From NCBI GenBank assembly GCA_027019885.1, contig JALUWC010000285.1, positions 1 through 9,960 of the forward strand: DNA of 9,960 bases. Direction: 5' to 3'. Position numbers and translations under genes: made by a program. Positions within the stretch are counted from its first letter, which is position 1, and each line of letters begins with the position of its first letter. The stretch is from Geoglobus sp. Lineage in GTDB: Archaea; Halobacteriota; Archaeoglobi; Archaeoglobales; Archaeoglobaceae. Shown piece after piece: positions 1 through 6,130 of the stretch. The notes below the pieces were generated by a model. It was not told the origin of the DNA and did not search any database. It saw nothing but the letters and a program-made list of their open reading frames with translations.

Positions 1-161
1 AGAAAGCTGAGTATCAGCGGCCGGATACAGTCTATCCTGTATCTCACTCATTAGAAGAGAAGAGGTTGGTATCTTTTGAGATGGAACGAACGGGAGATGC
101 GAGAAAGAAGATTTGCAAGCTGACAGAAAAGGGAACGAAAGAATTGGTTGAAAGAGGCTGA
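1..161 (+). CDS. Winged-helix (PadR-like) transcription regulator, C-terminal part; 5' end outside the window
   Basis: The reading frame that starts at base 3 gives about 52 residues ending in TGA at 159-161. Visible are the pattern PDTVYPVSHSLEEKRLV, then basic residues GDARKKICKLTEKG, then a short helix KELVERG. This matches the recognition helix and beta wing of PadR/MarR-type winged-helix regulators, where the usual patterns are G-T-x-Y-P-x-L-x-x-L-E-x-x-G-L-V and R-K-x-Y-x-L-T-x-x-G. Such proteins bind operator DNA as dimers. The target and ligand cannot be told from this fragment, and the first part of the domain lies upstream of the window. The protein stops exactly where a methyltransferase-like frame begins, so the gene may be truncated or fused to that remnant by a deletion. 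The family call is fairly safe for the visible part; whether the gene still works is unknown. Confidence 0.6.
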   Translation, partial: KAEYQRPDTVYPVSHSLEEKRLVSFEMERTGDARKKICKLTEKGTKELVERG

Positions 162-558
162 TGTTACCTATTGTTTCGATTTGGAGAATTTGAAACCGGA
201 TTACTATGATATGGCCATTCCCTCATGGGAAATCAGCACCGTTTAAAGACGTGCAGAAAATGACATTGAATATTATATTTCCCGTCTTAAAGACCCATTG
301 AAATATGGAGGTTCCTTAGTAGCATTGGAGATTGAAAAAACCAGCAACATCTGGGCTGAGAGATACTTCGTAGAGATTATGGGATTCAAAGGACACCCAG
401 GCATTACAAAAAGCGAGTTTGAATATATACTAAAAAAAGCCGGGCTCAAAGAGATCAGGATTCATGAGGCTGGTGGGGTTCTGATTCCTATATCCAAAAA
501 ATCTCCAATAGGCAAAGGAGATAAAGGTTTGGTGAATAACCTGCATTTCAATATCTAA
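160..558 (+). pseudogene. Remnant of a class I SAM-dependent methyltransferase with an internal stop
   Basis: One reading frame runs from the regulator's stop to TAA at 556-558, interrupted by a single TAA at 244-246. Before the stop it reads ADVTYCFDLENLKPDYYD and then MAIPSWEIS, like strand 2 and motif IV of Rossmann methyltransferases. After the stop come LKYGGSLVALEIE (the usual L-K-x-G-G strand and turn) and EFEYILKKAGLKEIRIHEAGG (the usual late helix and strand). The glycine-rich motif I that binds SAM is missing, since sequence resembling a winged-helix regulator occupies that position. No good start codon or Shine-Dalgarno site serves the second half; a TTG at 298 would give 86 residues but no SAM site. 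I read this as a decayed or chimeric gene. The methyltransferase call is by pattern only. An alternative is that the 86-residue piece is still translated as a small protein. Confidence 0.55.
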
Positions 559-680
559 ACCAGCCTCACCCCCTTCGGCATTATGCTTGTGTTCCCACAG
601 CTTGTGCATGTGTAGTAAACAAACCTCTCATCCTCAGACATGTACGTGAATCTACCGCTTCCACAGTTCGTGCATCCCAT
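555..680 (-). CDS. Small zinc-ribbon protein, 41 residues
   Basis: The minus strand encodes 41 residues from ATG at 680 to TAG at 555-557. Two CxxC knuckles are visible, Cys3/Cys6 and Cys25/Cys28, separated by 18 residues with aromatic and beta-prone content (RFTYM, RFVYYTC). This is the plan of a rubredoxin-like zinc ribbon binding one structural Zn. Each knuckle has a small residue or glycine after the second Cys, as is usual in ribbons of the transcription and translation machinery. The start is well supported: a GGTGAT Shine-Dalgarno site lies 4 bases upstream and a BRE/TATA element lies further upstream at the right distance. Its stop overlaps the stop of the methyltransferase remnant by a few bases, tail to tail. 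Partner and function are unknown; nucleic-acid or protein binding is the usual role of such ribbons. Confidence 0.75.
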   Translation of the reverse strand: MGCTNCGSGRFTYMSEDERFVYYTCTSCGNTSIMPKGVRLV

Positions 681-684
681 TTCA

Positions 685-690
685 ATCACC
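685..690 (-). promoter_or_regulatory. Shine-Dalgarno site of the zinc-ribbon gene
   Basis: GGTGAT on the minus strand ends 4 bases before the ATG at 680. It matches the archaeal anti-SD sequence and fixes this ATG over the in-frame GTG three codons upstream. Confidence 0.6.
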
Positions 691-712
691 TTTTAAAATG
701 ATAAATAATTAG

Positions 713-729
713 GTTTTAAAAATCTTTCG
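713..729 (-). promoter_or_regulatory. BRE/TATA promoter of the zinc-ribbon gene
   Basis: On the minus strand CGAAAG (BRE-like) is followed by TTTTTAAAA, centred near 718. A start site about 26 bp downstream would be near 692. That leaves a short leader of about 12 nt which contains the GGTGAT Shine-Dalgarno site at 685-690. This is an inference from spacing. Confidence 0.55.
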
Positions 730-859
730 TTATAAATCATGAAAATTTTATTGAGACCTCCAAAATATAGTAGGCTGGGGATATGTAGTGGAGACAATCA
801 TAAAAATTGGTATAAGTTACTGCTTCAATAAATATATATCAATCAAAATCAGATCAGTT

Positions 860-1930
860 TCAGATGAACATCTGCTTCGGAGGCTGCTTGGACGGCTTTG
901 ATACCCTGCTAACAGACGCCAGAAAATCCTTTGTCGTGAGCTCACTCTTGCCTTCAACAATTGCTTTGTGAAGTGAGGCTTTGATCACCTTCTCAACTAT
1001 ATCCCTGCCTGAAAAGCCATCAGTTATTCTGGCGATCTCATCAAGATTCGCCTTAACATTTACCGGGAAGTCCTCAAGGTTCTTCTTCATAATCATAAAT
1101 CTCTCCTCAGAATTTGGAAGTTTGAACTCAATTTCCTCCTCAAATCTGCTTCTTATCGATGAGTCAAGCATGTCAATTCTGTTTGTTGCGGCTATGGTGC
1201 ATATTCCCTCATTCAGTTCTATTCCATCCAGTTCCGTAAGCAATGCATTCACAACCTCGCTCACATCTCCCCTCAGATCCTGATAACTCCTGTCCAATGC
1301 AATGCTGTCAAACTCATCAAGAAATACTATGCATGGAGCAATCTGTCTTGCCCTTTCATAAAGCTCGTGTATCCTCCTTGCCCCATCGCCGACATGCTCG
1401 CCGATAAGCTTTGTTGATTTGACAGACAGAAATGGAACATGAGCTTCGTTGGCCAAAGCCTTTGCCATCATTGTTTTGCCTGTACCCGGGGGACCGAAGA
1501 AAAGTATGTTCTTGGGCGCCCACTTTCCAAATTTTTCAGGGTTTTTTAGGAATTCAAGCACTATCCTTGCCTTACTCTTTGCATCTTCCTGGCCGACAAC
1601 ATCCTCAAGGCTTATATCTACTACGATTTCGGTCTCTATCTCTCTATTTGGGCTCTCAACAAGAAATATGGTTGAATCTCCAACGTATCCATTATCTGGA
1701 TCACATGCAGTGATCTCAAAAGCAAAATCGGGAAACATCCTCATGTCAAAGAGCATTTTGCCTTTGTGAATGAACTCGCCCCTCCACTGATCCTTGGCAT
1801 ATCTGTCAAAAACCTTCAGGTTGTCAACCTTCGGATACTCGTGATAACTTGCTTTAAGCGGGTAGCCAAGGGGTTTCATCACCACATATCTCACTTCTCC
1901 TCTGCTCTGGTTTTTGTTTCTTCCACTCAT
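860..1930 (-). CDS. AAA ATPase of the archaeal AMA group (proteasome-network unfoldase)
   Basis: This is a 356-residue protein with an N-terminal substrate-binding domain (about 1-100) and one AAA module. Walker A is GPPGTGKT at 146-153, Walker B is IVFLDEFD at 201-208, sensor 1 is Asn250 in AATN, and the arginine finger is probably Arg262 in SIRSRFEEE, followed by a helical lid with GFSGRDI (sensor 2 region). The N-domain plus single-AAA layout and length fit the AMA proteins of methanogens and Archaeoglobus, ring-forming ATPases related to PAN and Cdc48. For that group, interaction with the 20S proteasome through a C-terminal HbYX tail is established in Methanosarcina. Here the tail ends Met-Phe-Ile, a Phe version of HbYX. 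The pore loop that reads aromatic-hydrophobic-Gly in PAN seems to be His179-Val-Gly here. The gene is monocistronic and divergent from thpR, with its own TATA box 28 bp before the ATG. Substrates are unknown. Confidence 0.85.
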   Translation of the reverse strand: MSGRNKNQSRGEVRYVVMKPLGYPLKASYHEYPKVDNLKVFDRYAKDQWRGEFIHKGKMLFDMRMFPDFAFEITACDPDNGYVGDSTIFLVESPNREIETEIVVDISLEDVVGQEDAKSKARIVLEFLKNPEKFGKWAPKNILFFGPPGTGKTMMAKALANEAHVPFLSVKSTKLIGEHVGDGARRIHELYERARQIAPCIVFLDEFDSIALDRSYQDLRGDVSEVVNALLTELDGIELNEGICTIAATNRIDMLDSSIRSRFEEEIEFKLPNSEERFMIMKKNLEDFPVNVKANLDEIARITDGFSGRDIVEKVIKASLHKAIVEGKSELTTKDFLASVSRVSKPSKQPPKQMFI

Positions 1931-1936
1931 TCAGAT

Positions 1937-1969
1937 CGAAAAACTATTTGAACTTATTAATATTCTTTG
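1937..1969. promoter_or_regulatory. Divergent promoters between the AMA ATPase and thpR
   Basis: The 44-bp gap between the two start codons holds two opposed elements. Leftward, GCAAAG (BRE) and ATATTAATAA (TATA, centred near 1958) lie 28 bp before the ATPase ATG at 1930. Rightward, CGAAA at 1937-1941 and CTATTT near 1944-1949 lie about 28 bp before the thpR ATG at 1975. Both mRNAs would then begin at or very near the start codon. The two elements are so close that only one preinitiation complex could probably bind at a time. The rightward TATA is weak. Confidence 0.5.
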
Positions 1970-1974
1970 CCCTT

Positions 1975-2523
1975 ATGAGACTGTTTGTTGCAGTGGACAT
2001 TGATGATAATCTGCGGAGGAGCATAACCCCACTGCTCAAACTGCTTTCCTCATTTAAAGGCATAAAGGCTGTTGAACCTGAGAATCTGCACATGACCCTC
2101 AAATTCTTGGGTGAAGTGGATGAACTGAAAGCTGGAAAAATAAAGAGGGAGCTGGAAAAAATTGACTTCTCACCATTTGAAATGGAGTTCAGCGGAATTG
2201 GGTTTTTCCCGAGCTCAAACTACATGAGGGTAATATGGATTGGTACAAAAGGTGAGGGGATTTACAAACTTGCAGATGAGGTTGAGAAGGGCATGAAAAA
2301 ACTTGGATTCAAAAAGGACAGGGATTTCAAAGCCCACCTGACTGTTGGAAGGGTGAAGAGGATAGACCCGTCTTCAAAGTCAAAATTGGTGAAAGAGCTT
2401 GAAGGATATGACAGAGGCTATGGAAAAATGCTTGTAAAGAACTTTAAACTTAAAAAATCCACTCTCACACCAAAAGGGCCAATATACGATGATGTCGCCG
2501 TTTACGGTGAAAGAAATGAGTGA
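1975..2523 (+). CDS. thpR: RNA 2',3'-cyclic phosphodiesterase (ThpR/LigT, 2H family)
   Basis: A 182-residue 2H phosphoesterase that opens 2',3'-cyclic phosphates at RNA ends to 2'-phosphates; the family was first known as the 2'-5' RNA ligase LigT. The two catalytic HxTx motifs are clear: HMTL at 39-42 and HLTV at 121-124, about 80 residues apart as usual. The N-terminus MRLFVAVDIDD is the typical first strand of the family. An upstream in-frame TTG at 1948 would add nine hydrophobic residues, but it lies over the promoter and has no family match, so the ATG at 1975 is chosen. It is the first gene of a tight operon with cca, whose start overlaps the last 8 bases of thpR. Neighbouring thpR and cca is common in archaea and points to RNA or tRNA end processing. 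Length and motifs are normal. Confidence 0.93.
   Translation: MRLFVAVDIDDNLRRSITPLLKLLSSFKGIKAVEPENLHMTLKFLGEVDELKAGKIKRELEKIDFSPFEMEFSGIGFFPSSNYMRVIWIGTKGEGIYKLADEVEKGMKKLGFKKDRDFKAHLTVGRVKRIDPSSKSKLVKELEGYDRGYGKMLVKNFKLKKSTLTPKGPIYDDVAVYGERNE
2506..2510 (+). promoter_or_regulatory. Shine-Dalgarno site deciding the cca start
   Basis: GGTGA ends 5 bases before the ATG at 2516, inside the end of thpR. It supports that ATG over the two ATGs at 2489 and 2492, which have no such site and would add a non-family extension. Confidence 0.6.
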
Positions 2524-3841
2524 GATTGATGAGGTTATTGAGAGAGCAAGGGAGCTTGTGGAGCCTGACTCCAATACAATCGAAAAAGCAAGAATAGCTG
2601 AAAAGGAAATCGAAGCCAGACTGAAAAAGTTACTGAAATATTATCCCGAAATAGAGTTCAGATTCCTGGGAAGCTATGCAAGAGACACATGGCTGCCTGA
2701 GAGCCTTGAGATCGATGTCTTCCTGCTTTTTCCAGAATCATACACAATGGATGAGCTTGAAAAGATTGCTCTCGAAATAGGGATCAGTGCAGTTGACACT
2801 CATGAGCTCAGGTATGCCTCACACCCCTACGTGCATGGAACTGTTAAGGGTGTTGAAATTGACATTGTACCTTGTTACAGGCTTTCGAAAATTGAAAAAA
2901 TTAAGAGCGCTGTTGATAGAACTCCATTTCATCACAAGTGGGTGAAGGAGAGAGTAAAAGGTAAGGAAAGCGATGTGAGATTGTTAAAGAGATTCATGAA
3001 GGTAACAGGCGTTTACGGAGCAGAATACAGGATAAAAGGATTTTCCGGCTATCTGTGCGAGCTTCTGGTGATACACTACGGCTCTTTCCTCAACACAGTT
3101 AAGGAAGCTGCCAGATGGAAGAGGAATCTTGTGATCGATCCTTCCAGAAAAAAGGCGCATCCCAAGAAGGGGCTTGAAAACATATTTGTCATTGATCCTG
3201 TTGATGAGAAAAGAAATGTGGCAGCAAATCTGAGCATCAACAGCCTTGCAAGGTTTGTTGAGGCGTGCAGATTATTCCTCAGGGCCCCATCACCAGACTA
3301 TTTCGTCCCAAAAACTCCGTCGTTCGATGAGAACAGGCTTAGAGCTGAAGTGGAAGGGAGATTTGTATACTGCGTCGTCTTTGAAAGGCCACCAGTTGTT
3401 GAAGATAACCTCTATACACAGCTTGAGAGGGCTGAAAAAAGGATTCGAAAGCTTCTGGAAGAGAATGAATTTTCAGTTATGAAAAGCAGTCACACAGCCG
3501 GTAAAAAATGCTATCTGATCTTTGAAGTTCTTTCAGGACAGGTTTCTCCTGTTAAAAAGCACTATGGGCCGAACTTCGAAAACTACACCAACAGCATGAA
3601 ATTTATAGAGAAAAACAGAGAGTATTCAAGATTCTTTGAAAACGGGAGATATATGACATACAGAAGGAGAAAATTCACCGAGGCAAGAGATCTGATCGAA
3701 CATGCAATAAGAAGTGAGTACAGATCTATGGGTAAAGACATCTCGGAGTTCGTGAAAAAGGGCAGAGTTGTTGAAAGAAGTGAGATTCTTAAATACGGTG
3801 AGCTAAAAGCCCATCTCTCCGATTTTCTGGGGGTGGGATGA
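2516..3841 (+). CDS. cca: CCA-adding enzyme (archaeal class I tRNA nucleotidyltransferase)
   Basis: This 441-residue enzyme adds or repairs the 3'-terminal CCA of tRNA without a nucleic-acid template. The nucleotidyltransferase head has LGSYARDTWLP (Gly52-Ser53), the metal-binding pair Glu65 and Asp67 in SLEIDVFLLF, and the third carboxylate Asp116 in VEIDIVP. Then come AVDRTPFHHKW (132-142), FSGYLCELL in the central domain, and EKRNVAANLS with Arg233, the arginine that helps select C and A in archaeal enzymes. The rest is the body and tail that hold the acceptor stem. Length and order agree with the Archaeoglobus enzyme as I remember it (about 437 residues). The start is set at 2516 by a Shine-Dalgarno site. 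It overlaps thpR by 8 bases and the next gene by 4 (ATGA), so the three are co-transcribed and probably translationally coupled. Confidence 0.97.
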   Translation: MSEIDEVIERARELVEPDSNTIEKARIAEKEIEARLKKLLKYYPEIEFRFLGSYARDTWLPESLEIDVFLLFPESYTMDELEKIALEIGISAVDTHELRYASHPYVHGTVKGVEIDIVPCYRLSKIEKIKSAVDRTPFHHKWVKERVKGKESDVRLLKRFMKVTGVYGAEYRIKGFSGYLCELLVIHYGSFLNTVKEAARWKRNLVIDPSRKKAHPKKGLENIFVIDPVDEKRNVAANLSINSLARFVEACRLFLRAPSPDYFVPKTPSFDENRLRAEVEGRFVYCVVFERPPVVEDNLYTQLERAEKRIRKLLEENEFSVMKSSHTAGKKCYLIFEVLSGQVSPVKKHYGPNFENYTNSMKFIEKNREYSRFFENGRYMTYRRRKFTEARDLIEHAIRSEYRSMGKDISEFVKKGRVVERSEILKYGELKAHLSDFLGVG

Positions 3842-4551
3842 TCAGGATCGTTTTTCTCGGCACTGGTGTTGCTGTCAATGTTGCAAACAAAGCCCAGCAA
3901 TCAATTTTGATGGAAGATGACAGGCTCATCCTCATCGATTGCGGGTATGGGACTATGCTCAGACTCCACCAAGCTGGATACAGTGTGAGCGATTTGGATG
4001 CGATCATCCTAACCCACTTCCATCTCGATCACTGCGGTGAGCTGATGGGCATACTGAAGGCAAGATGGCTGAACAATGCTGGAAAGATAGACATATACTC
4101 CCCAGTTGGTGGGAAAGAGATATTTGAGTACTTTCTTCTCGCTTCCAGATATCTCAACGGAAAGCTGAAGTGTAAAATTCACGAAATCAGAGATGGAGAG
4201 TCATTTTCAGTTGGGAACATGAGATTCAGAGCCAGAAAAACTGTCCACTCTGTTGAGAGCATGGCCTGTATCATCGAAGATCTGCTCATTTCAGGAGATA
4301 CATCAGCATTTCCAGAACTGTATGAGGATGTGAATTTCGCAATTCATGAAATGTCCCTTGATTTTGGAGGAAAACCCGATTTTCACACATCACCTGAGAA
4401 TTTTGCTGAAAACGCACACAGCATTGAAAGAGCCTGGCTGATTCATCTATACCCTCCGGCTTACAGAAACAGAGATACAATTTCTGGTTTTCTCGAAAAA
4501 AAGGGCATCAGTGTGCACTTCCCGGATGACTCTGACAGAATTGATCTTTGA
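3838..4551 (+). CDS. RNase Z-like metallo-beta-lactamase-fold hydrolase
   Basis: A 237-residue metallo-beta-lactamase-fold hydrolase. The metal motif is THFHLDH (His60, His62, Asp64, His65), followed by His137 in TVHSVE, Asp154 in ISGDTS and His203 in LIHLYPP. The pieces IHEMS (169-173), FHTSPENFAENA (182-193) and LIHLYPP sit where RNase Z has its HEAT-like strand, HST loop and final histidine, so this belongs nearer RNase Z and related hydrolases than to lactamases. It is about 65 residues shorter than typical RNase Z, and I see no room for the flexible tRNA-binding arm. It begins inside the stop of cca (ATGA overlap), with a G-rich ribosome site just before it. That coupling suggests a role at tRNA or other RNA 3' ends, but the substrate is not proven; a phosphodiesterase or small-molecule hydrolase is possible. 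Confidence 0.8.
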   Translation: MIRIVFLGTGVAVNVANKAQQSILMEDDRLILIDCGYGTMLRLHQAGYSVSDLDAIILTHFHLDHCGELMGILKARWLNNAGKIDIYSPVGGKEIFEYFLLASRYLNGKLKCKIHEIRDGESFSVGNMRFRARKTVHSVESMACIIEDLLISGDTSAFPELYEDVNFAIHEMSLDFGGKPDFHTSPENFAENAHSIERAWLIHLYPPAYRNRDTISGFLEKKGISVHFPDDSDRIDL

Positions 4552-4572
4552 GATTTCAAGCCTGTCATAATG

Positions 4573-4914
4573 CTAAAGTCTCATCAGATCCGCTATCAGA
4601 CATCTGGTTGGTGACATCTTCAACTCAAGTCTTTTCCTTATTTTACCCCCTGAAAACTGACCGAGAAAATATCCGACAATGAAAAGGGGTATGTGAGTGA
4701 TGGGGACAGCGTAGAGAATTCTGAGAGAGTATACTATCGGAATTGGGAGATGAACAGAGGCAAACCACTCGGCTGTAAGCTTTCTTGTGGCTGCTCTCCA
4801 GTATCCGAAAAGAACATTGACGATGAATGTAACGAGCAGTATCGCGGTTTCCTGAATCAGGGTCGCCACATTGGTGAGTTTGCATCGAGAAATATAATAC
4901 TTATCCCAGAACAT
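4573..4914 (-). CDS. Small archaeal integral membrane protein, unknown function
   Basis: Reading from ATG at 4914 gives 113 residues. A soluble N-terminus of about 18 residues is followed by a hydrophobic segment (about 20-40, ending FGYWR), a loop with basic residues, then hydrophobic stretches near 55-70 and 71-87, ending FLGQFSGG and a basic, cytoplasmic-looking tail. The motifs VTFIVNVLFGYWR, EWFASVHLPIPIV and FLGQFSGG look like a conserved archaeal membrane family of unknown function; I know no role for it. A longer frame back to ATG 4935 or TTG 4938 is open, and a GGAGGT lies 12 bases before 4914. But the TATA element centred at 4945 would start transcription near 4918, so 4914 is preferred. 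It is convergent with the hydrolase gene and divergent from the acyl-CoA dehydrogenase. No signal peptide is evident. Confidence 0.65.
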   Translation of the reverse strand: MFWDKYYISRCKLTNVATLIQETAILLVTFIVNVLFGYWRAATRKLTAEWFASVHLPIPIVYSLRILYAVPITHIPLFIVGYFLGQFSGGKIRKRLELKMSPTRCLIADLMRL

Positions 4915-4935
4915 TTCAAAAAAATGACCTCCCAT

Positions 4936-4950
4936 CAAAGTATTTATACA
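4936..4950. promoter_or_regulatory. Shared TATA element between the membrane protein and the acyl-CoA dehydrogenase
   Basis: CAAAG followed by TATTTATACA is a good BRE/TATA for the plus strand, with its centre 27 bp before the ATG at 4972. Read on the other strand the same bases give GTATAAATA, 31 bp before the ATG at 4914. No second TATA is visible in the gap, so one element may serve both genes. The BRE favours the plus direction. Confidence 0.55.
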
Positions 4951-4971
4951 ACCAACTTCTAAGTGAAAATC

Positions 4972-6045
4972 ATGGAAAAGGCTCTTGAAAATCTGAAGAG
5001 TGTGGTCTCTGAGAGGGCTAGAGATATTGACAAAAACAATGATATGGGTGATCTGATAAACAAAATAAAGGACTCAGGCATACTTGGCCTGATCGTTCCG
5101 GAAGAGTATGGTGGAATGGGAAAAGGATATTATGAAGCCTGTATTGCTGGCGAGGAACTTGCAAAGGTGTCTGCTGCAGTATCTCACAGCGTTGTTGTCC
5201 ATGGTATAGCTGTGGATGCCCTCAGAATGTTCGGCAATGATGATCAGAAGAGGGAGTTCATGCCAAAAATGCTAAGGTCATTTGCCACAATTGCCATAAC
5301 TGAGGGGAGGGGTGGGAGTGACGTTGGAGGAGCTGTAAGCCTTAAAGCAGAGAAGAGCGGAGATACGTACATTTTAAACGGTACAAAGACGCTCATTACC
5401 AACGGAATGTTTGCGGATACCTTTATAGTTATTGGAAGGACCGGAGAGGGCTCGAAAGGTCTCACAGCATTTCTTGTCGAGAGAGGGGATGGTATTTCAA
5501 CAACAAAAATAAACCTCAGCGGAATGAGGGGGAGCGGTTTGGCAAGTGTCAGATTTGAAAATGTTCAGGTACCTGAAAGCAATGTTCTTGTCGGAGAAGG
5601 CAAGGGAATGCGTGTTGCTCTTGGAACATTGGCTCCAAACAGAATACCTTTTGCTGCGATGGGATTGGGTATTGCAGAAAGATGCCTTGAACTTGCAATT
5701 GAAAGAGCAAAAACAAGGAAGGCATTTGGAGGTACATTATCAGATTTGCAGGCAGTTCAGTTCATGCTTGCAGATGTGGCCGTAGAAATAGAGGCGCTGA
5801 GAAGGACAATCTACTCAATAGCCGGCAACATTCAGGACTCAAGCTATGAGGGTGCTGTTGTAAAGATACTCTCAGCAAAGGTGGCAAAGAAAGCAGCAGA
5901 CACTGCGGTTGAGATATTTGGAGGACACGGGCTGAATATGAGCAGTGATGTTGAGAGAGCCTACAGGGATGCAAAAGTTCTCGATATCGCTGAGGGTGCA
6001 ACAGAGGTCATGAAGCTGCTCATTGCAAGAAAAATATTCTCATAA
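4972..6045 (+). CDS. Acyl-CoA dehydrogenase (FAD-dependent)
   Basis: A 357-residue acyl-CoA dehydrogenase that oxidises an acyl-CoA to the trans-2-enoyl-CoA with FAD, passing electrons to ETF. Visible are VPEEYGGMG (42-50), the FAD/substrate signature AITEGRGGSDVGG (108-120), TKTLITNGMFAD, the middle beta domain with GMRGSGLASVRFENVQVPESNVLVGEGKG, the helical motif TRKAFGGTLSDLQAVQFMLAD, and the second signature EIFGGHGLNMSSDVERAYRDAKVLDIAEGATEV. The probable catalytic base is Glu341 in AEGATE, as in the short- and medium-chain group. It is about 20 residues shorter than usual, all at the N-terminus. The ATG at 4972 is chosen over the GTG at 4963 because the TATA box is 27 bp before it, which gives a leaderless mRNA. 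Substrate cannot be read from sequence; Archaeoglobales oxidise fatty and branched acids with many such paralogues. Confidence 0.92.
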   Translation: MEKALENLKSVVSERARDIDKNNDMGDLINKIKDSGILGLIVPEEYGGMGKGYYEACIAGEELAKVSAAVSHSVVVHGIAVDALRMFGNDDQKREFMPKMLRSFATIAITEGRGGSDVGGAVSLKAEKSGDTYILNGTKTLITNGMFADTFIVIGRTGEGSKGLTAFLVERGDGISTTKINLSGMRGSGLASVRFENVQVPESNVLVGEGKGMRVALGTLAPNRIPFAAMGLGIAERCLELAIERAKTRKAFGGTLSDLQAVQFMLADVAVEIEALRRTIYSIAGNIQDSSYEGAVVKILSAKVAKKAADTAVEIFGGHGLNMSSDVERAYRDAKVLDIAEGATEVMKLLIARKIFS

Positions 6046-6097
6046 GTTTTCATCAATATTTTTAAAATACCCATGCAAAGTTTTTATTGGATTTTTG
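6046..6097 (+). terminator. T-rich stretch after the acyl-CoA dehydrogenase, possible terminator
   Basis: Three runs of five or more T (near 6058-6063, 6081-6085 and 6092-6096) follow the stop codon, with no hairpin. Archaeal RNA polymerase terminates at such oligo-T runs. GCAAAG plus TTTTTATT at about 6075-6088 could also be a TATA element, but it is too close to the ATG at 6102. Confidence 0.35.
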
Positions 6098-6130
6098 TGC
6101 AATGCGAAGGAGTAGATATTCCCATGTGGA

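Noticed and set aside
739..831. Open frame of 30 codons on the plus strand beginning ATG in the gap before the AMA ATPase gene
   Set aside because: No Shine-Dalgarno site, TATA too close to the ATG, no motif; composition like the surrounding AT-rich spacer.
981..1769. Several open frames on the plus strand opposite the AMA ATPase
   Set aside because: They are antisense to a gene with full AAA motifs and show no family pattern; their low-complexity Ser/Leu-rich translations mirror the ATPase codons.
4693..4962. 89-codon plus-strand frame opposite the small membrane protein
   Set aside because: Polar, without motifs; the opposite strand gives clear membrane segments and a promoter. Confidence in this choice is moderate.
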